A stretch of DNA of 64,000 nucleotides from Halobacterium sp. CBA1132 (GTDB lineage Archaea; Halobacteriota; Halobacteria; Halobacteriales; Halobacteriaceae). The stretch lies in the NCBI RefSeq assembly GCF_001485535.1, contig NZ_BCMZ01000001.1:1-64000 (forward strand), in the 5' to 3' direction. The translations under genes were made by a program, and so were the position numbers. The notes beneath the pieces were generated by a model. It was not told the origin of the DNA. It searched no databases and saw only the letters and a list, made by a program, of their open reading frames with translations. Positions 1 through 10,659 of the stretch are shown here, piece by piece. The number at the start of each line of letters is the position of its first letter. Within the stretch, counting starts at the first letter, position 1.

Positions 1-2
1 CG

Positions 3-1034
3 TCACGCGCCGAGACGCCACTCGCCGCGCCCCGTCGCGCTCGCGTAGTGGCGGTCGCTCCCGAGCAGGCGGTCGCGTTTCCACTGGAAACTACTGCGGT
101 GGTCGTACGCGAGGCCGCCCTCCGTCAGCAGGCCGCCGCAGGCCGTCAGCGCGCTGCGCGCGCGGTCGCTGGCCGGCGTCGCTTCGACCGCGAACGTGCT
201 GCGCGTGGTGTCCGAGACGTTCGCGACCTGCACGCCGTCCCGTGTGTGCGGGTTCGGATAGACGCTGGCGAGGCGCTGGTCGTCCGGGAAGTCCGCCTCG
301 CGGGCGGCTACCTCGACGGCGTACCCGTCGTTGGCCGCCGCGTGCAGGGTCGTCCGCAAGCGCACGAACCGCTCGCTCTCCTGGTCGTTCACGGACGCGA
401 CGGTCCGCGACGCGTACGCCTCCCCGGAGCCGAGTCGTCCGACGACGTGCGCCGCGCCCGCGTACTCGTACTGGTCGTCAGCTGGGGACTCGGGCATGCC
501 CGTCTGGCACTCCGGCACGCGGCCGACCAGCGCCCACCCGAGCGGGTCGAGCACGGGGTCCGGCCACCCGCCGTCGTCGACGAACGTGTACGTCTCGACG
601 CTGTCGTTCCCGCCCGGCACCGCGACGACGGTCTCGACGGGCCGCGCGCGAACCGCCTCGACGCCGAACGTGTACTCGCCGCCAACGGCTTCGAGTAGGC
701 TGCGGAGCGCGGCCTGTACGTCACCGGCCCCGAACGCCACGGGCTTGCCCGCACGAAGCGCTCGGACGAGGTCTCCGCGGTCCGCGCTCGCGGTCGCGAG
801 TACGATGTCCGCCCCCGCGACTGCCGGCGCTGTCTTCGGTGGTTCGGGGAGGTCGCCGGTGTCGCCCGCGAGATACACGGCTTCGTCGTCGAGCGCGCGA
901 CTCGTGTCCGCGTGCAGGCCGCTCCCGGTGTTCACGTCCGGGAGGCCGCCGTCGAACGCGCTACACCCGGCGAGGGCTGCGATACCAGTCGTGCCGGCTG
1001 CCGCGAGGAACCGGCGGCGGCTCGTGGAAGGCAT
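3..1034 (-). CDS. Tat-exported lipoprotein of unknown function
   Basis: A 343-residue protein I do not recognise by family. It starts with a twin-arginine signal (SRRRFLAAAG) followed directly by a lipobox (LAGC, Cys24), so it is probably exported folded by the Tat route and anchored to the outer face of the membrane by a lipid. The rest is acidic and soluble-looking with no further membrane segment. A stop codon at 3-5 closes the frame, so the gene is complete. It points away from the stress-gene cluster on its right and shares no operon with it. Export and lipidation are well supported; function is unknown. Confidence 0.8.
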   Translation of the reverse strand: MPSTSRRRFLAAAGTTGIAALAGCSAFDGGLPDVNTGSGLHADTSRALDDEAVYLAGDTGDLPEPPKTAPAVAGADIVLATASADRGDLVRALRAGKPVAFGAGDVQAALRSLLEAVGGEYTFGVEAVRARPVETVVAVPGGNDSVETYTFVDDGGWPDPVLDPLGWALVGRVPECQTGMPESPADDQYEYAGAAHVVGRLGSGEAYASRTVASVNDQESERFVRLRTTLHAAANDGYAVEVAAREADFPDDQRLASVYPNPHTRDGVQVANVSDTTRSTFAVEATPASDRARSALTACGGLLTEGGLAYDHRSSFQWKRDRLLGSDRHYASATGRGEWRLGA

Positions 1035-1094
1035 CGACTACACGGCCGTGCGGCCGCAGTAAAAAGTCCGCGTTGGGTCAGACAGCCGCTTTCC

Positions 1095-1529
1095 TCACTC
1101 CTCGGAGTCGTCGAGTTGGCGCACCGTCAACACCGGCACCGGACACGTCCGCACGACGCGCTCGGCGACGCTCCCGATGAGGAACCGGTTCTCGCCGTGG
1201 CGGCCCCGCGTCCCCGTTGCCACCACGTCACCGTCCACGTCGCGGGCGTACCGGCTGATTTCCGCGGCCGGCCGCCCCTCTCGGACCGCCGTCGTCACGC
1301 GCTGGGCGGCGTCCGCGGCGATGCTCTCGACGGCGTTCTCGCCGCGCTCTTCGAGCGCGTCGTGCATCTCCTCGCGGACTTCCTCGGGCGCGCTCTCGAC
1401 CTCGCTCTCCTCTAAGACGTACAGCGCGTGAACCTCCGCGTCGAAGCGCTCCGCGAAGTCGAGCGCGACCGCCACGGCGCGACCGACGCTCTCGGAGCCG
1501 TCGGTCGCGATGACCACCGTCTCTATCAT
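1095..1529 (-). CDS. universal stress protein (UspA family)
   Basis: A 144-residue single-domain universal stress protein. The first strand reads ETVVIATDGSESV and the C-terminal half carries GTRGRHGENRFLIGSVAERVVR, the G-2x-G-9x-G-S/T pattern of ATP-binding Usp proteins, ending in the usual PVPVLTV strand. The frame stays open further upstream, but the Usp domain begins exactly at the ATG at 1529, so I take that start. Usp proteins are cytoplasmic, usually dimeric, and linked to stress survival; the specific role here is unknown. It is transcribed divergently from a second Usp gene 93 bp away. Confidence 0.9.
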   Translation of the reverse strand: MIETVVIATDGSESVGRAVAVALDFAERFDAEVHALYVLEESEVESAPEEVREEMHDALEERGENAVESIAADAAQRVTTAVREGRPAAEISRYARDVDGDVVATGTRGRHGENRFLIGSVAERVVRTCPVPVLTVRQLDDSEE

Positions 1530-1622
1530 ACTCGACGCTGGGCGCCCGCGCCCCTTAAACCCACGCGGCAGTGCGCTCCCACACGCGGAGCGCTTTAGTA
1601 GCCCGCCCGCGCAGACGCATCC

Positions 1623-2066
1623 ATGACCCTCGAAGTGGACACCGTGCTCGTGCCCGTGGACGGGACCGACGCCTCGGTCACGGCCGCCGAGTACGCGTTC
1701 GCGGTCGCAGACCGCTACGACGCCGACGCCCACGCCCTGTACGTCCTCGGCGAGACGGTCAGCCGCGGCATCCACGCCGGCGAAATCGACGAACCCGAAC
1801 TCGCCGACGAGACCAGGACGTTCCTCGCGGACGTCGAGGAACTCGCGCCCGCGGACGTCCACGTCGACTCCACCATCGCGTACGGGTTCTCCACGACGCG
1901 GAAACTCCAACACCCCGGCAGCGTCATCCTCGACTGCGCCGCCGACGTCGACGCCGACTTCCTCACCATCCCCCGAGAGGGCATGCGCGACGACACCGGC
2001 GACGTCCTCGAGAAAGCCGCCGAGTACGTGCTGCTGTACGCCAGCCAGCCCGTCCTCTCAGTCTGA
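1623..2066 (+). CDS. universal stress protein (UspA family), divergent member
   Basis: A 147-residue Usp-fold protein beginning TVLVPVDGTDASVTAAEYAF and ending in ASQPVLSV, the first and last strands of the fold. The ATP-binding glycine motif seen in its left neighbour is replaced by IPREGMRDDTGDVLEKAAEYV, so it may belong to the non-ATP-binding branch. It is divergent from the Usp gene at 1095-1529 and overlaps the end of the convergent small membrane gene on its right by 9 bp. Family is clear; role is not. Confidence 0.85.
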   Translation: MTLEVDTVLVPVDGTDASVTAAEYAFAVADRYDADAHALYVLGETVSRGIHAGEIDEPELADETRTFLADVEELAPADVHVDSTIAYGFSTTRKLQHPGSVILDCAADVDADFLTIPREGMRDDTGDVLEKAAEYVLLYASQPVLSV

Positions 2067-2291
2067 GGCCTCCTCGATTCTCGTCTTCACGAGTTCGTCG
2101 ACCTGCGAGAACAACGAGTGCGCGAGCAGCCACGTCGCGCCGAGCGCGAACGCACCTCCGAAGACAACTCCAATCGGGCCGGTCGGCGCCAGCACCGCCT
2201 GCAGCGTGACCAGCGCCACCCACACGAGCACCACGTGGAGCGTGAATCGGTTCGCCCGAGAGATTTGTTCGTCGGACCATTGAAGCGACAT
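2058..2291 (-). CDS. small two-helix membrane protein
   Basis: A 77-residue protein with two hydrophobic helices (about residues 20-38 and 43-62) joined by a short turn (APTGPIG), with a charged C-terminus (VDELVKTRIEEASD). I chose the ATG at 2291 (MSLQWSDEQ) over the upstream ATG because it starts the conserved-looking part. Such 2TM proteins are common in haloarchaea and have no assigned function. It converges on the Usp gene with a 9-bp overlap. Confidence 0.7.
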   Translation of the reverse strand: MSLQWSDEQISRANRFTLHVVLVWVALVTLQAVLAPTGPIGVVFGGAFALGATWLLAHSLFSQVDELVKTRIEEASD

Positions 2292-2336
2292 AGCCGGTCG
2301 TTCCGGTGCGCCGGTCAAAATAGTACCCGAACCCCG

Positions 2337-2885
2337 TCAGTTCAGCCGAATCGCCATCTCCATCTCGAAGCTCTCGGCGGCCGCCGTCTCGAAGCCGACC
2401 TTCTCGTAGAGCGCGACCGCCGGCCGATTCCACCGCTCGACGGTCAGCCAGACGTACTCCGCGCCCTGCTCTTGCCCGTGGCCCAACAGCGCCTCGATGA
2501 GTTTCGTGCCGATGCCCGCGCCCTGGAAGTCCTGGTGGACGAAGATGGCGAGCTCGTACGTCGACTCGTTGTCCGGTACGAGCGTCGCGTGCCCCGCCAC
2601 CTCGTCGCCGTGCCACGCCAGCACGTCGTAGCCGTCCTGCTCGAAGAGGTTCGCCAGCCACTCCCGGATGCGGTCTTCGCCGACCGGCGGCACGCCCTGC
2701 GCGCGGTCCGCCGGGTCGAACTCCACGTACATCTCCACGACCGCCTCGAAGGCGTCGTCGCCCGGCCCGTGTTCGCCCTCCCACGCCCGCACTTCCACGG
2801 GGCGACCCTCGCCGTCCTCGAACTCCCGCGGCGGCCGCGGGAACTCGCCCGAAACGTCGTTGGGGTACGCGCGTTCGTCGCTCAT
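2337..2885 (-). CDS. GNAT-family N-acetyltransferase
   Basis: A 182-residue GCN5-related acetyltransferase. Acetyl-CoA-binding motif A is visible as the strand YELAIFVHQDFQGAGIGTKL (the Q-G-A-G-I-G loop holds the pyrophosphate), and motif B as RWNRPAVALYEKVGFE. The N-terminal 40 residues are acidic and outside the fold. The acceptor substrate cannot be told from sequence. The gene lies one base downstream of the Usp gene 2887-3255 on the same strand, so the two are almost certainly co-transcribed, which hints at a stress-linked role. Confidence 0.88.
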   Translation of the reverse strand: MSDERAYPNDVSGEFPRPPREFEDGEGRPVEVRAWEGEHGPGDDAFEAVVEMYVEFDPADRAQGVPPVGEDRIREWLANLFEQDGYDVLAWHGDEVAGHATLVPDNESTYELAIFVHQDFQGAGIGTKLIEALLGHGQEQGAEYVWLTVERWNRPAVALYEKVGFETAAAESFEMEMAIRLN

Positions 2886-2886
2886 G

Positions 2887-3255
2887 CTAACGCACCAACT
2901 TCACGGACACGCGTGCGTTCAACAACACGAACTCCGCGATATTTCCGAGGCGAATCTTCCCCATCGGGCTGCGCTGGCCGCCCCCGAGGACGATCTGGTC
3001 GAACTCCTCGGACTCGGCCAACTGCACGATACTACTCCCCGGGTCGCCCGAGAGCTGTCGCACGTCCGGCTCCAGCCCGGCGTCGGTCATCGTCTCCCGA
3101 GCCACGTCCACGAGGTCGTCGGGCGACCGGTCGCTGTCGGGGTTCTCCACGACAGCCACCGTCACCTCGTCGCCGGTCTCGACCGCTCGCTCGACCGTCT
3201 CGTGGAGCGCGTCGAGGGAGTCGTCTGCACCGCCGATGCCCAGCAGCACTTTCAT
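2887..3255 (-). CDS. universal stress protein-like, glycine-rich ATP motif
   Basis: A 122-residue Usp-like protein. It starts KVLLGIGGADDSLDALHETV and carries LGGGQRSPMGKIRLGNIAEF, a recognisable form of the Usp nucleotide loop, ending in the ARVSVKLV strand. The ATG at 3255 is chosen because residues upstream of it do not fit the fold. First gene of a two-gene operon with the GNAT acetyltransferase (1-bp gap). It is the third Usp-type gene within 2.2 kb. Confidence 0.85.
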   Translation of the reverse strand: MKVLLGIGGADDSLDALHETVERAVETGDEVTVAVVENPDSDRSPDDLVDVARETMTDAGLEPDVRQLSGDPGSSIVQLAESEEFDQIVLGGGQRSPMGKIRLGNIAEFVLLNARVSVKLVR

Positions 3256-3833
3256 AGTCGGACTGTCAGCGCCGCCGAGTAAAAGGATTCGGCTGGGAGG
3301 CGACGAGCAACGCGAGTCGCCTCCGAATAAGTGAACGGCGACCGCAGGGAGCCGTGAACCGGGAGACGGTGACCGGCAGGGAACCATCTCCGAACACGTG
3401 AGCGGGGAGCGAAGCGACCCGCGAACTGCGGGATTCTGAGCGGAGCGAAGAATCCCGGACTACGTGAACGGCGACCGCAGGGAGCCGTGAACTGCGGGAT
3501 TCTGAGCACAGAGTGACCGACGCCCCACTCGGCGCCCCGCACCGCTCGCGGCTCCCGACGGTCGCCGCTCGACGATTCCGCGCGCCGTCGCTACGCGACG
3601 CCCCACGCCGCTCGCGGGTCGCTGCGCTCACGGCTCGCGTTGCTCGCCGTTCTCCGTTCCGTGCTCTCCCTTCGGTCGAGCACGTGCTCCCCGCTCGCCG
3701 TAACGAGGAGCCTCACTACGTTCGGCTCCTCGCCGGGACTCGCGGGTCACTGCGTTCCCCGCTCGTCCGTTCGGGAACTTCGTTCGAAGTTCCCGGCGAC
3801 ACGCTTTTGCGCTCAACACGGCAACCGTACTCC
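3256..3833. repeat. non-coding stretch with direct repeats and a palindrome
   Basis: About 580 bp with no credible gene. A roughly 28-bp block (gtgaacggcgaccgcaggga and the bases after it) occurs at 3331-3359 and again at 3464-3491, and the following gcgggattctgagc occurs at 3427-3440 and 3494-3507, so a segment of about 130 bp looks partly duplicated. The rest is the GC-rich, gagcgaagcgacc-type filler common between haloarchaeal genes. At 3773-3794 there is a perfect 10-bp inverted repeat (gggaacttcg, 2-nt loop), about 40 bp before the next start codon. Confidence 0.6.
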
Positions 3834-4457
3834 ATGCCCGAACGCGCTTCTCCCGCAGACTGGGACCTCACGCCGGCGGTCGAGTCCGCGGCGGCCCAGG
3901 CCGACGACACCGCCGACGTGCCCGAGGACGTCCGCGAGTACGCGCGGTTCTCGAAGATGGACGGCGCGCAGTACGACCGCGTCAACGAGTTCCTCCGGGA
4001 CCGGACGTACATCACCGCCCGCGAGTGGGCGATAGCCCGGCTGTGCGCGGACTTCCGCACGGAGACGGGCGTCGAGATGACGAAAATCGGGGAGAACCTC
4101 CCCGAACTGGTGCCGTTCATGACGGACACGTACAGCCCGCAGGCCGTGAATCAGGCTCGCTCGGCGTTCGAGGATAAGGTCCGGATGGCGGGCGCGACGT
4201 TCCTCTACGGAGCGATGTCGGGGTTCTTCACCGCTGACGAACTCGACGACCTGATGTACGAGGTGACGGAGGTAGCGAAGTTCCTGCTCGAAGTGGAGGG
4301 CGTCGACCTCGCCGTCGAGGAGGAGTTAGAGGCGGAGGAGCGCATCTCGTCGGTGATGCGGGACGTGCGCTCGGCCAGTGACGAACTGCGCCACGACGGC
4401 ACGGAGTGCCCGAACTGCGGGCACACCATCGACGCGGACGCCAGCGCCGACGACTAG
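3834..4457 (+). CDS. conserved haloarchaeal protein (DUF5806-like)
   Basis: A 207-residue cytoplasmic protein. Its central part (from EYARFSKMDGAQYDRVNEFL to FLLEVEGVDL) is of a type I recall as conserved in haloarchaea and labelled DUF5806; function is unknown. It ends with a zinc-ribbon-like half (CPNCGHT, one Cys pair only), which suggests metal binding or dimer-shared metal. The ATG at 3834 is preferred to the long upstream frame, which is filler. The stop overlaps that of the convergent next gene by 4 bp. Confidence 0.75.
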   Translation: MPERASPADWDLTPAVESAAAQADDTADVPEDVREYARFSKMDGAQYDRVNEFLRDRTYITAREWAIARLCADFRTETGVEMTKIGENLPELVPFMTDTYSPQAVNQARSAFEDKVRMAGATFLYGAMSGFFTADELDDLMYEVTEVAKFLLEVEGVDLAVEEELEAEERISSVMRDVRSASDELRHDGTECPNCGHTIDADASADD

Positions 4458-4939
4458 ACGTCCGGTCGCTCCGAGAGGAACGGCGCGACGTTCTCGTGGA
4501 CGAACTCCACGTAGTCGTCGTTCAGCCGCCGGCAGAACAGCCGTAGCTCGCCGTTCGCGCGAACCGTGTCGAGTTTCTCCGCCGACGATTCGTCGTAGTA
4601 CGCAGGCACGAACACCGCCGTCTCGCTGTCGGGGTCTTTCTCCACCACGAGCAGGTACGTCGTGGTGCCCTCGGACGCCCGGAACACGTCCACGTCGGTG
4701 AACGACGCGTCGTCGGCCAGCGCTTCGAGGTCCTCGTACTCGTCGCCCGGCAGCAACACGTCGAGGCCGGTGCGGGACTCCGAGTCGACGAGCACCGAGT
4801 CGCCGGGGTGGAGTTCCAGCGTCGTCCAGCCGCGCTCTCGGTACGCGTCGGCAGTCGCCGCCATGTCCTCGACGACGGCCTGCCAGCCCTGATCGGTAGG
4901 CTGGGTGGTCGGGGCGTCGCTGGCGGGGTCTCCGTTCAT
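4454..4939 (-). CDS. conserved haloarchaeal protein of unknown function
   Basis: A 161-residue soluble protein (possibly the DUF7529 group, from memory). It has a low-complexity N-terminus, then a domain with DMAATADAYRERGWTTLELHPGD and ending CRRLNDDYVEFVHENVAPFL. No catalytic motif is evident. The ATG at 4939 is used because upstream sequence overlaps the promoter of the divergent ABC ATPase gene and looks non-coding. Convergent with the preceding gene (4-bp overlap). Confidence 0.7.
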   Translation of the reverse strand: MNGDPASDAPTTQPTDQGWQAVVEDMAATADAYRERGWTTLELHPGDSVLVDSESRTGLDVLLPGDEYEDLEALADDASFTDVDVFRASEGTTTYLLVVEKDPDSETAVFVPAYYDESSAEKLDTVRANGELRLFCRRLNDDYVEFVHENVAPFLSERPDV

Positions 4940-5929
4940 GTCTGTGACGCGGGCGGCGCCGGGGATAAGCGTTGCCCAAGTCCCGCAAGCTATTTCTTGG
5001 GTGGACCGCGAATTTTGCCCAGTGACTGATCTCCTGTCGCTCTCCGGCCTGCGGACGCAGTTCGAGACCGAACGCGGCGCGGTGAAGGCCGTAGACGGCA
5101 TCGACCTCACCATCGAGGAGGGCGAGACTGTCGGCTTGGTCGGGGAGTCCGGCTCCGGGAAGAGCGTGACGGCGCTGTCCGCGATGGACCTCGTCGACGA
5201 CCCGGGTGACGTGGTGGACGGCCGCGTGACGTTCCGCGCGCCCGACCTCGCCGCCGACCTCGCGGGCGACTTCGGGGGGAGCGTCGTGCCGTACCCGTTC
5301 GAACTCGTCGACGCCGTCTGGGAAATCGTCGCCGACCTCCGCGTCGGCGAGGGCGTCGAGTCGGCGCCCGCCGAACTCCGCGGAATGGCCGACGACCTCG
5401 CGGGCGACGACGACCCGGCGGACCTCGCGGACGCGCTGCGCGAGGCCGCCGACCGCCTCGCTGACGGCGCAACCGAGTCTGTCGTCGCGGACGCGCTCGA
5501 AACAGCCGTCGAGGACGCCGCCGACGGGTTCGTCTACGTCGACGACGACGCGCGTGCCGAACTCTTGGGCGGCGCGGACGCCAGCGACGTGGACGTGACC
5601 GACGGCGTCCTCGACCTCACCGAGGCGCCCGAGGAGGCGATGCGGAAGGTTCGCGGCGGCGAGATGGGGATGATCTTCCAGGACCCGATGACGTCGCTGA
5701 ACCCCGCGGTGACCGTCGGCGAGCAGGTCGCCGAGTCGCTTCGCCTCCACCGCTACGGCGACCGCAAACGCGACACGTGGCTGAACGCGATTCGCGAAAT
5801 CCTCCCGAAAATCGGCGGCCGCGAGCACGACGAGGAAGTGTTCGAGGACGTCGTCGACATCCTCACCGACGTCGGGATTCCGGAGGCGACGACGCGCCTC
5901 GACGAGTACCCCCACGAGTTCTCCGGGGG

Positions 5930-7747
<1,818 letters not shown>

Positions 7748-7854
7748 ATCGGCCGACTGACCGGTCGCGCTCCGCGTTCGGGGTAATTTTCACCACGACC
7801 GAAACACGACGGACCCGGACCCCCGCGACGTGTGCCGGTTACACCACTACTATC

Positions 7855-7891
7855 CGATAGTATTATTTGCATCGCCGCCGCGAGTGCTCTC
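7855..7891 (+). promoter_or_regulatory. probable promoter of the peptide-binding protein gene
   Basis: An A/T-rich box (tagtattattt, about 7857-7868) is centred some 27 bases before the ATG at 7892, the spacing expected for an archaeal TATA box driving a leaderless mRNA. It stands out against GC-rich surroundings. Inferred from position and composition only. Confidence 0.55.
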
Positions 7892-9586
7892 ATGGCAGGT
7901 AATGACAGCCAGGTCTCACGGCGTAGCTTCCTGAAGGCCGCCGGCACCGCGACCGTCGCTGCGACCGCGACGAGTTCCGTTGCCGGTTGTCTCGGTGGCG
8001 ACGGCGACGGTGGCGACGGTGACGGTACCACGGACGGGACCGACGACGGTAACGGCGGTAGCGGCGGCGGCACGCTCCGCTACGGCCGCGGCTCGCACTC
8101 CAACACGCTCGACCCGCAGAACACGACCAGCGGCGAAGTCGCGAAAGTGACCAACCAGGCCTACGAGGGCCTCATCGGGTTCCAGCCCGGCGAAGCCGCG
8201 CTCACCGAGTCGCTCGCGACCGACTGGACGATGGACGGCTCGACCGTCACGCTCCAGCTCCGCGAAGGCGTGACCTTCCACGACGGCTCCGAGTTCACCG
8301 CCGACGACTTCATCGCGACGTACCGCCGGTTCGTCGACGAGGACTACGAGTACCACTTCGAGGACGCGTCCGCGTACGGGCCGTTCACGCTCGGCAACTG
8401 GATCGACAGCGTCGAGAAAGACGGCGACTACACGCTGAACATCACGCTCACGCAGACGTACGCGCCGTTCCTCCGGAACCTCGCGATGTTCGTCGCAGTC
8501 GTCATCTCCAAGGACGCCATCGAGGGCGACGTCAACCTCGACGAGGAGATGGTCGGCACCGGGCCGTACGAACTCTCCCAGCTCGACGACGCCAACAACC
8601 GCATCCAGCTCACCGCGTTCGACGACTACTGGGGCGACAGCGCGAACGTCGACGAAGTGCTGTTCCTCACGCGCGGACAGAACTCCACTCGCGCGCAGGC
8701 GCTCGTCGAGAACGAGATGGAGATCATCGACGGCCTCGACCCCGACACCATCGGGACCGTCGAGAACTCTAACAGCGCCTCCGTGGAGACAGTCGAGGGC
8801 ATCAACATCGGGTACATGAGCTTCAACATGTCCCGCGTCGAGGCGTTCCGCGACCGCCGCGTCCGGAAGGCAATCAGCTACGCCATCGACACGCAGTCCA
8901 TCGTCGAGAACATCTACTCGGGCATCGCGACGCAGGCCGACCAGCCGATTCCGCCAGCGCTGTTCGGGCACAACGACGACCTCAGCCCGTACCCCCACGA
9001 CCCCGAACAGGCCCAGTCGTTGCTCGAAGAAGCCGGCTACGCCGACGGCTTCTCGTTCGAACTGACGACGTTCCAGAACCCGCGCGGCTACAACCCCGCG
9101 CCGCTCCCGACCGCCCAGACCATCCGGTCGAACCTCTCGGAGATCGGCGTCGAGGTCACCATCGACGACCGCCAGTTCTCTGACTACCTCACGTACACGT
9201 CCGAGGGGCGCCACGACGCCAGCCTCGCGGGCTGGTACACGGACAACGCCGACCCCGACAACTTCTGTTACGTCCTCCTCCACCCGCAGTGCGAGGTCCC
9301 CGAGGGCCAGGACTGGGTGTCGTGGGACACCGAGGGCTTCAACACGTCGAACCGCTCGGCGTGGGCGAACAGCGAGTACATGAGCCTCGTCGAGGAGGCG
9401 CAGGCGACGACCGCGCAGGACGAGCGCGCGCAACTGTACGAGGACGCAGTTCAGATCGCCCACGACGAAGCGCCGTGGGTGTACATCGACTACGCCGAGG
9501 AGGTGCGCGGGGTCAGCAACAGCGTGACCAACTACCCCATCTCCGCTATCGGCGGCCCGCACCTCGACCTCGTCGAACTGGAATAG
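7892..9586 (+). CDS. ABC transporter peptide-binding lipoprotein (SBP_bac_5/DppA family)
   Basis: A 564-residue extracellular solute-binding protein. Tat signal SRRSFLKAAG is followed by a lipobox (VAGC, Cys33) and a Gly/Asp-rich linker to about residue 62, then a family 5 (oligopeptide/nickel) binding domain: the LDPQNTTSGEVAKVTNQAYEGL entry, LREGVTFHDGSEFTADDF and GTGPYELS blocks are typical. It captures peptides or a similar ligand outside the membrane and hands it to the permeases just downstream. An A/T-rich promoter box precedes it, so it may be transcribed separately from, and more strongly than, the ATPase gene. Exact ligand unknown. Confidence 0.93.
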   Translation: MAGNDSQVSRRSFLKAAGTATVAATATSSVAGCLGGDGDGGDGDGTTDGTDDGNGGSGGGTLRYGRGSHSNTLDPQNTTSGEVAKVTNQAYEGLIGFQPGEAALTESLATDWTMDGSTVTLQLREGVTFHDGSEFTADDFIATYRRFVDEDYEYHFEDASAYGPFTLGNWIDSVEKDGDYTLNITLTQTYAPFLRNLAMFVAVVISKDAIEGDVNLDEEMVGTGPYELSQLDDANNRIQLTAFDDYWGDSANVDEVLFLTRGQNSTRAQALVENEMEIIDGLDPDTIGTVENSNSASVETVEGINIGYMSFNMSRVEAFRDRRVRKAISYAIDTQSIVENIYSGIATQADQPIPPALFGHNDDLSPYPHDPEQAQSLLEEAGYADGFSFELTTFQNPRGYNPAPLPTAQTIRSNLSEIGVEVTIDDRQFSDYLTYTSEGRHDASLAGWYTDNADPDNFCYVLLHPQCEVPEGQDWVSWDTEGFNTSNRSAWANSEYMSLVEEAQATTAQDERAQLYEDAVQIAHDEAPWVYIDYAEEVRGVSNSVTNYPISAIGGPHLDLVELE

Positions 9587-9645
9587 CCAAGAGGTCCGTC
9601 GCTACGACGGGACCTTTTTAATTCTTGCACTCTCCCCTTCGCGTA

Positions 9646-10659
9646 ATGGTCTCAAAGCGGTTCATCGCGAAACGGTTGCTGCTCCTCGTCCCCGTGCTGT
9701 TCGGGGTGGCGACCGTCGTGTTCGCGATTCTCCACCTCTCGCCGGGCGACCCCGCCGTCTCGATCGCTGGGAACCGAGCCAGCCAGGAGTTCGTCAACCA
9801 GGTCCGCGCGGACCTCGGACTGAATGACCCACTCTGGCAGCAGTACGTCCGGTTCCTCGGGGACGCCGCGACGTTCAACTTCGGCGAGTCCTACCAGATT
9901 CAGCGCGGCACGCCCGTCAGCCAGATTCTCGCCGACCGCCTCCCCATCACCATCGAACTCGCGGTGCTGGGCCAAATCGCCGGCCTCCTGTTCGGCCTGC
10001 CGCTTGGCATTCTGAGCGCGGTCAAACAGGACACGTGGACCGACCACCTCACGCGCATCGGCGCGCTCAGCGGCATCAGCATCCCCATCTACTGGAGCGG
10101 CCCGCTGCTCATCCTGTTGTTCGCGCAGTTCCTCGGCGTCCTCCCGACCAGCGGGCGCATCGGCTCCGCGCACTTCATCGACAGCACCACTGGCTTCATC
10201 CTCGTCGACACGCTGCTGGCCGGCGACATTCCCGCGTTCCGCTCGGCGTTCCGCCACCTCCTGTTACCCATCGTCGTGCTGGGCATCTACCAGATGGCGC
10301 TCATCTCGCGGATGATGCGGTCGTCGATGATCGAAGTTATCCGGCAGGACTTCATGCGGACCGCCCGCGCGAAGGGCCAAGGCGAGAAGATTACGACGAT
10401 GAAGCACGGCCTCCGGAACGCGTTCATCCCCGTCATCACCATCATCGGCATCCAGTTCGGGGCGCTGCTCGGCGGCGCCGTCCTCACCGAGACCGTCTTC
10501 GAAATCAACGGCATCGGCACGCTGCTGGTCAGCGCCATCAACCAGAGTGACTACCCGGTCGTGCAGGCCACCGTGCTCGTGTTCGCGGTGATGTACACGC
10601 TGGTGAACCTCTTCGTGGACGTGACGTACTCCGTCCTCGACCCCCGCATCGAACAATGA
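9646..10659 (+). CDS. peptide ABC transporter permease (DppB type)
   Basis: A 337-residue integral membrane permease of the binding-protein-dependent family, DppB/OppB branch. Several hydrophobic helices are visible, including an N-terminal one (LLLLVPVLFGVATVVFAILHL) followed by the SPGDPA element characteristic of this branch. The cytoplasmic EAA loop that contacts the ATPase is DFMRTARAKGQGEKITTMKHG. Start at the ATG at 9646 (MVSKRF). It overlaps dppC by 4 bp (ATGA), so the two subunits are translationally coupled. Confidence 0.95.
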   Translation: MVSKRFIAKRLLLLVPVLFGVATVVFAILHLSPGDPAVSIAGNRASQEFVNQVRADLGLNDPLWQQYVRFLGDAATFNFGESYQIQRGTPVSQILADRLPITIELAVLGQIAGLLFGLPLGILSAVKQDTWTDHLTRIGALSGISIPIYWSGPLLILLFAQFLGVLPTSGRIGSAHFIDSTTGFILVDTLLAGDIPAFRSAFRHLLLPIVVLGIYQMALISRMMRSSMIEVIRQDFMRTARAKGQGEKITTMKHGLRNAFIPVITIIGIQFGALLGGAVLTETVFEINGIGTLLVSAINQSDYPVVQATVLVFAVMYTLVNLFVDVTYSVLDPRIEQ

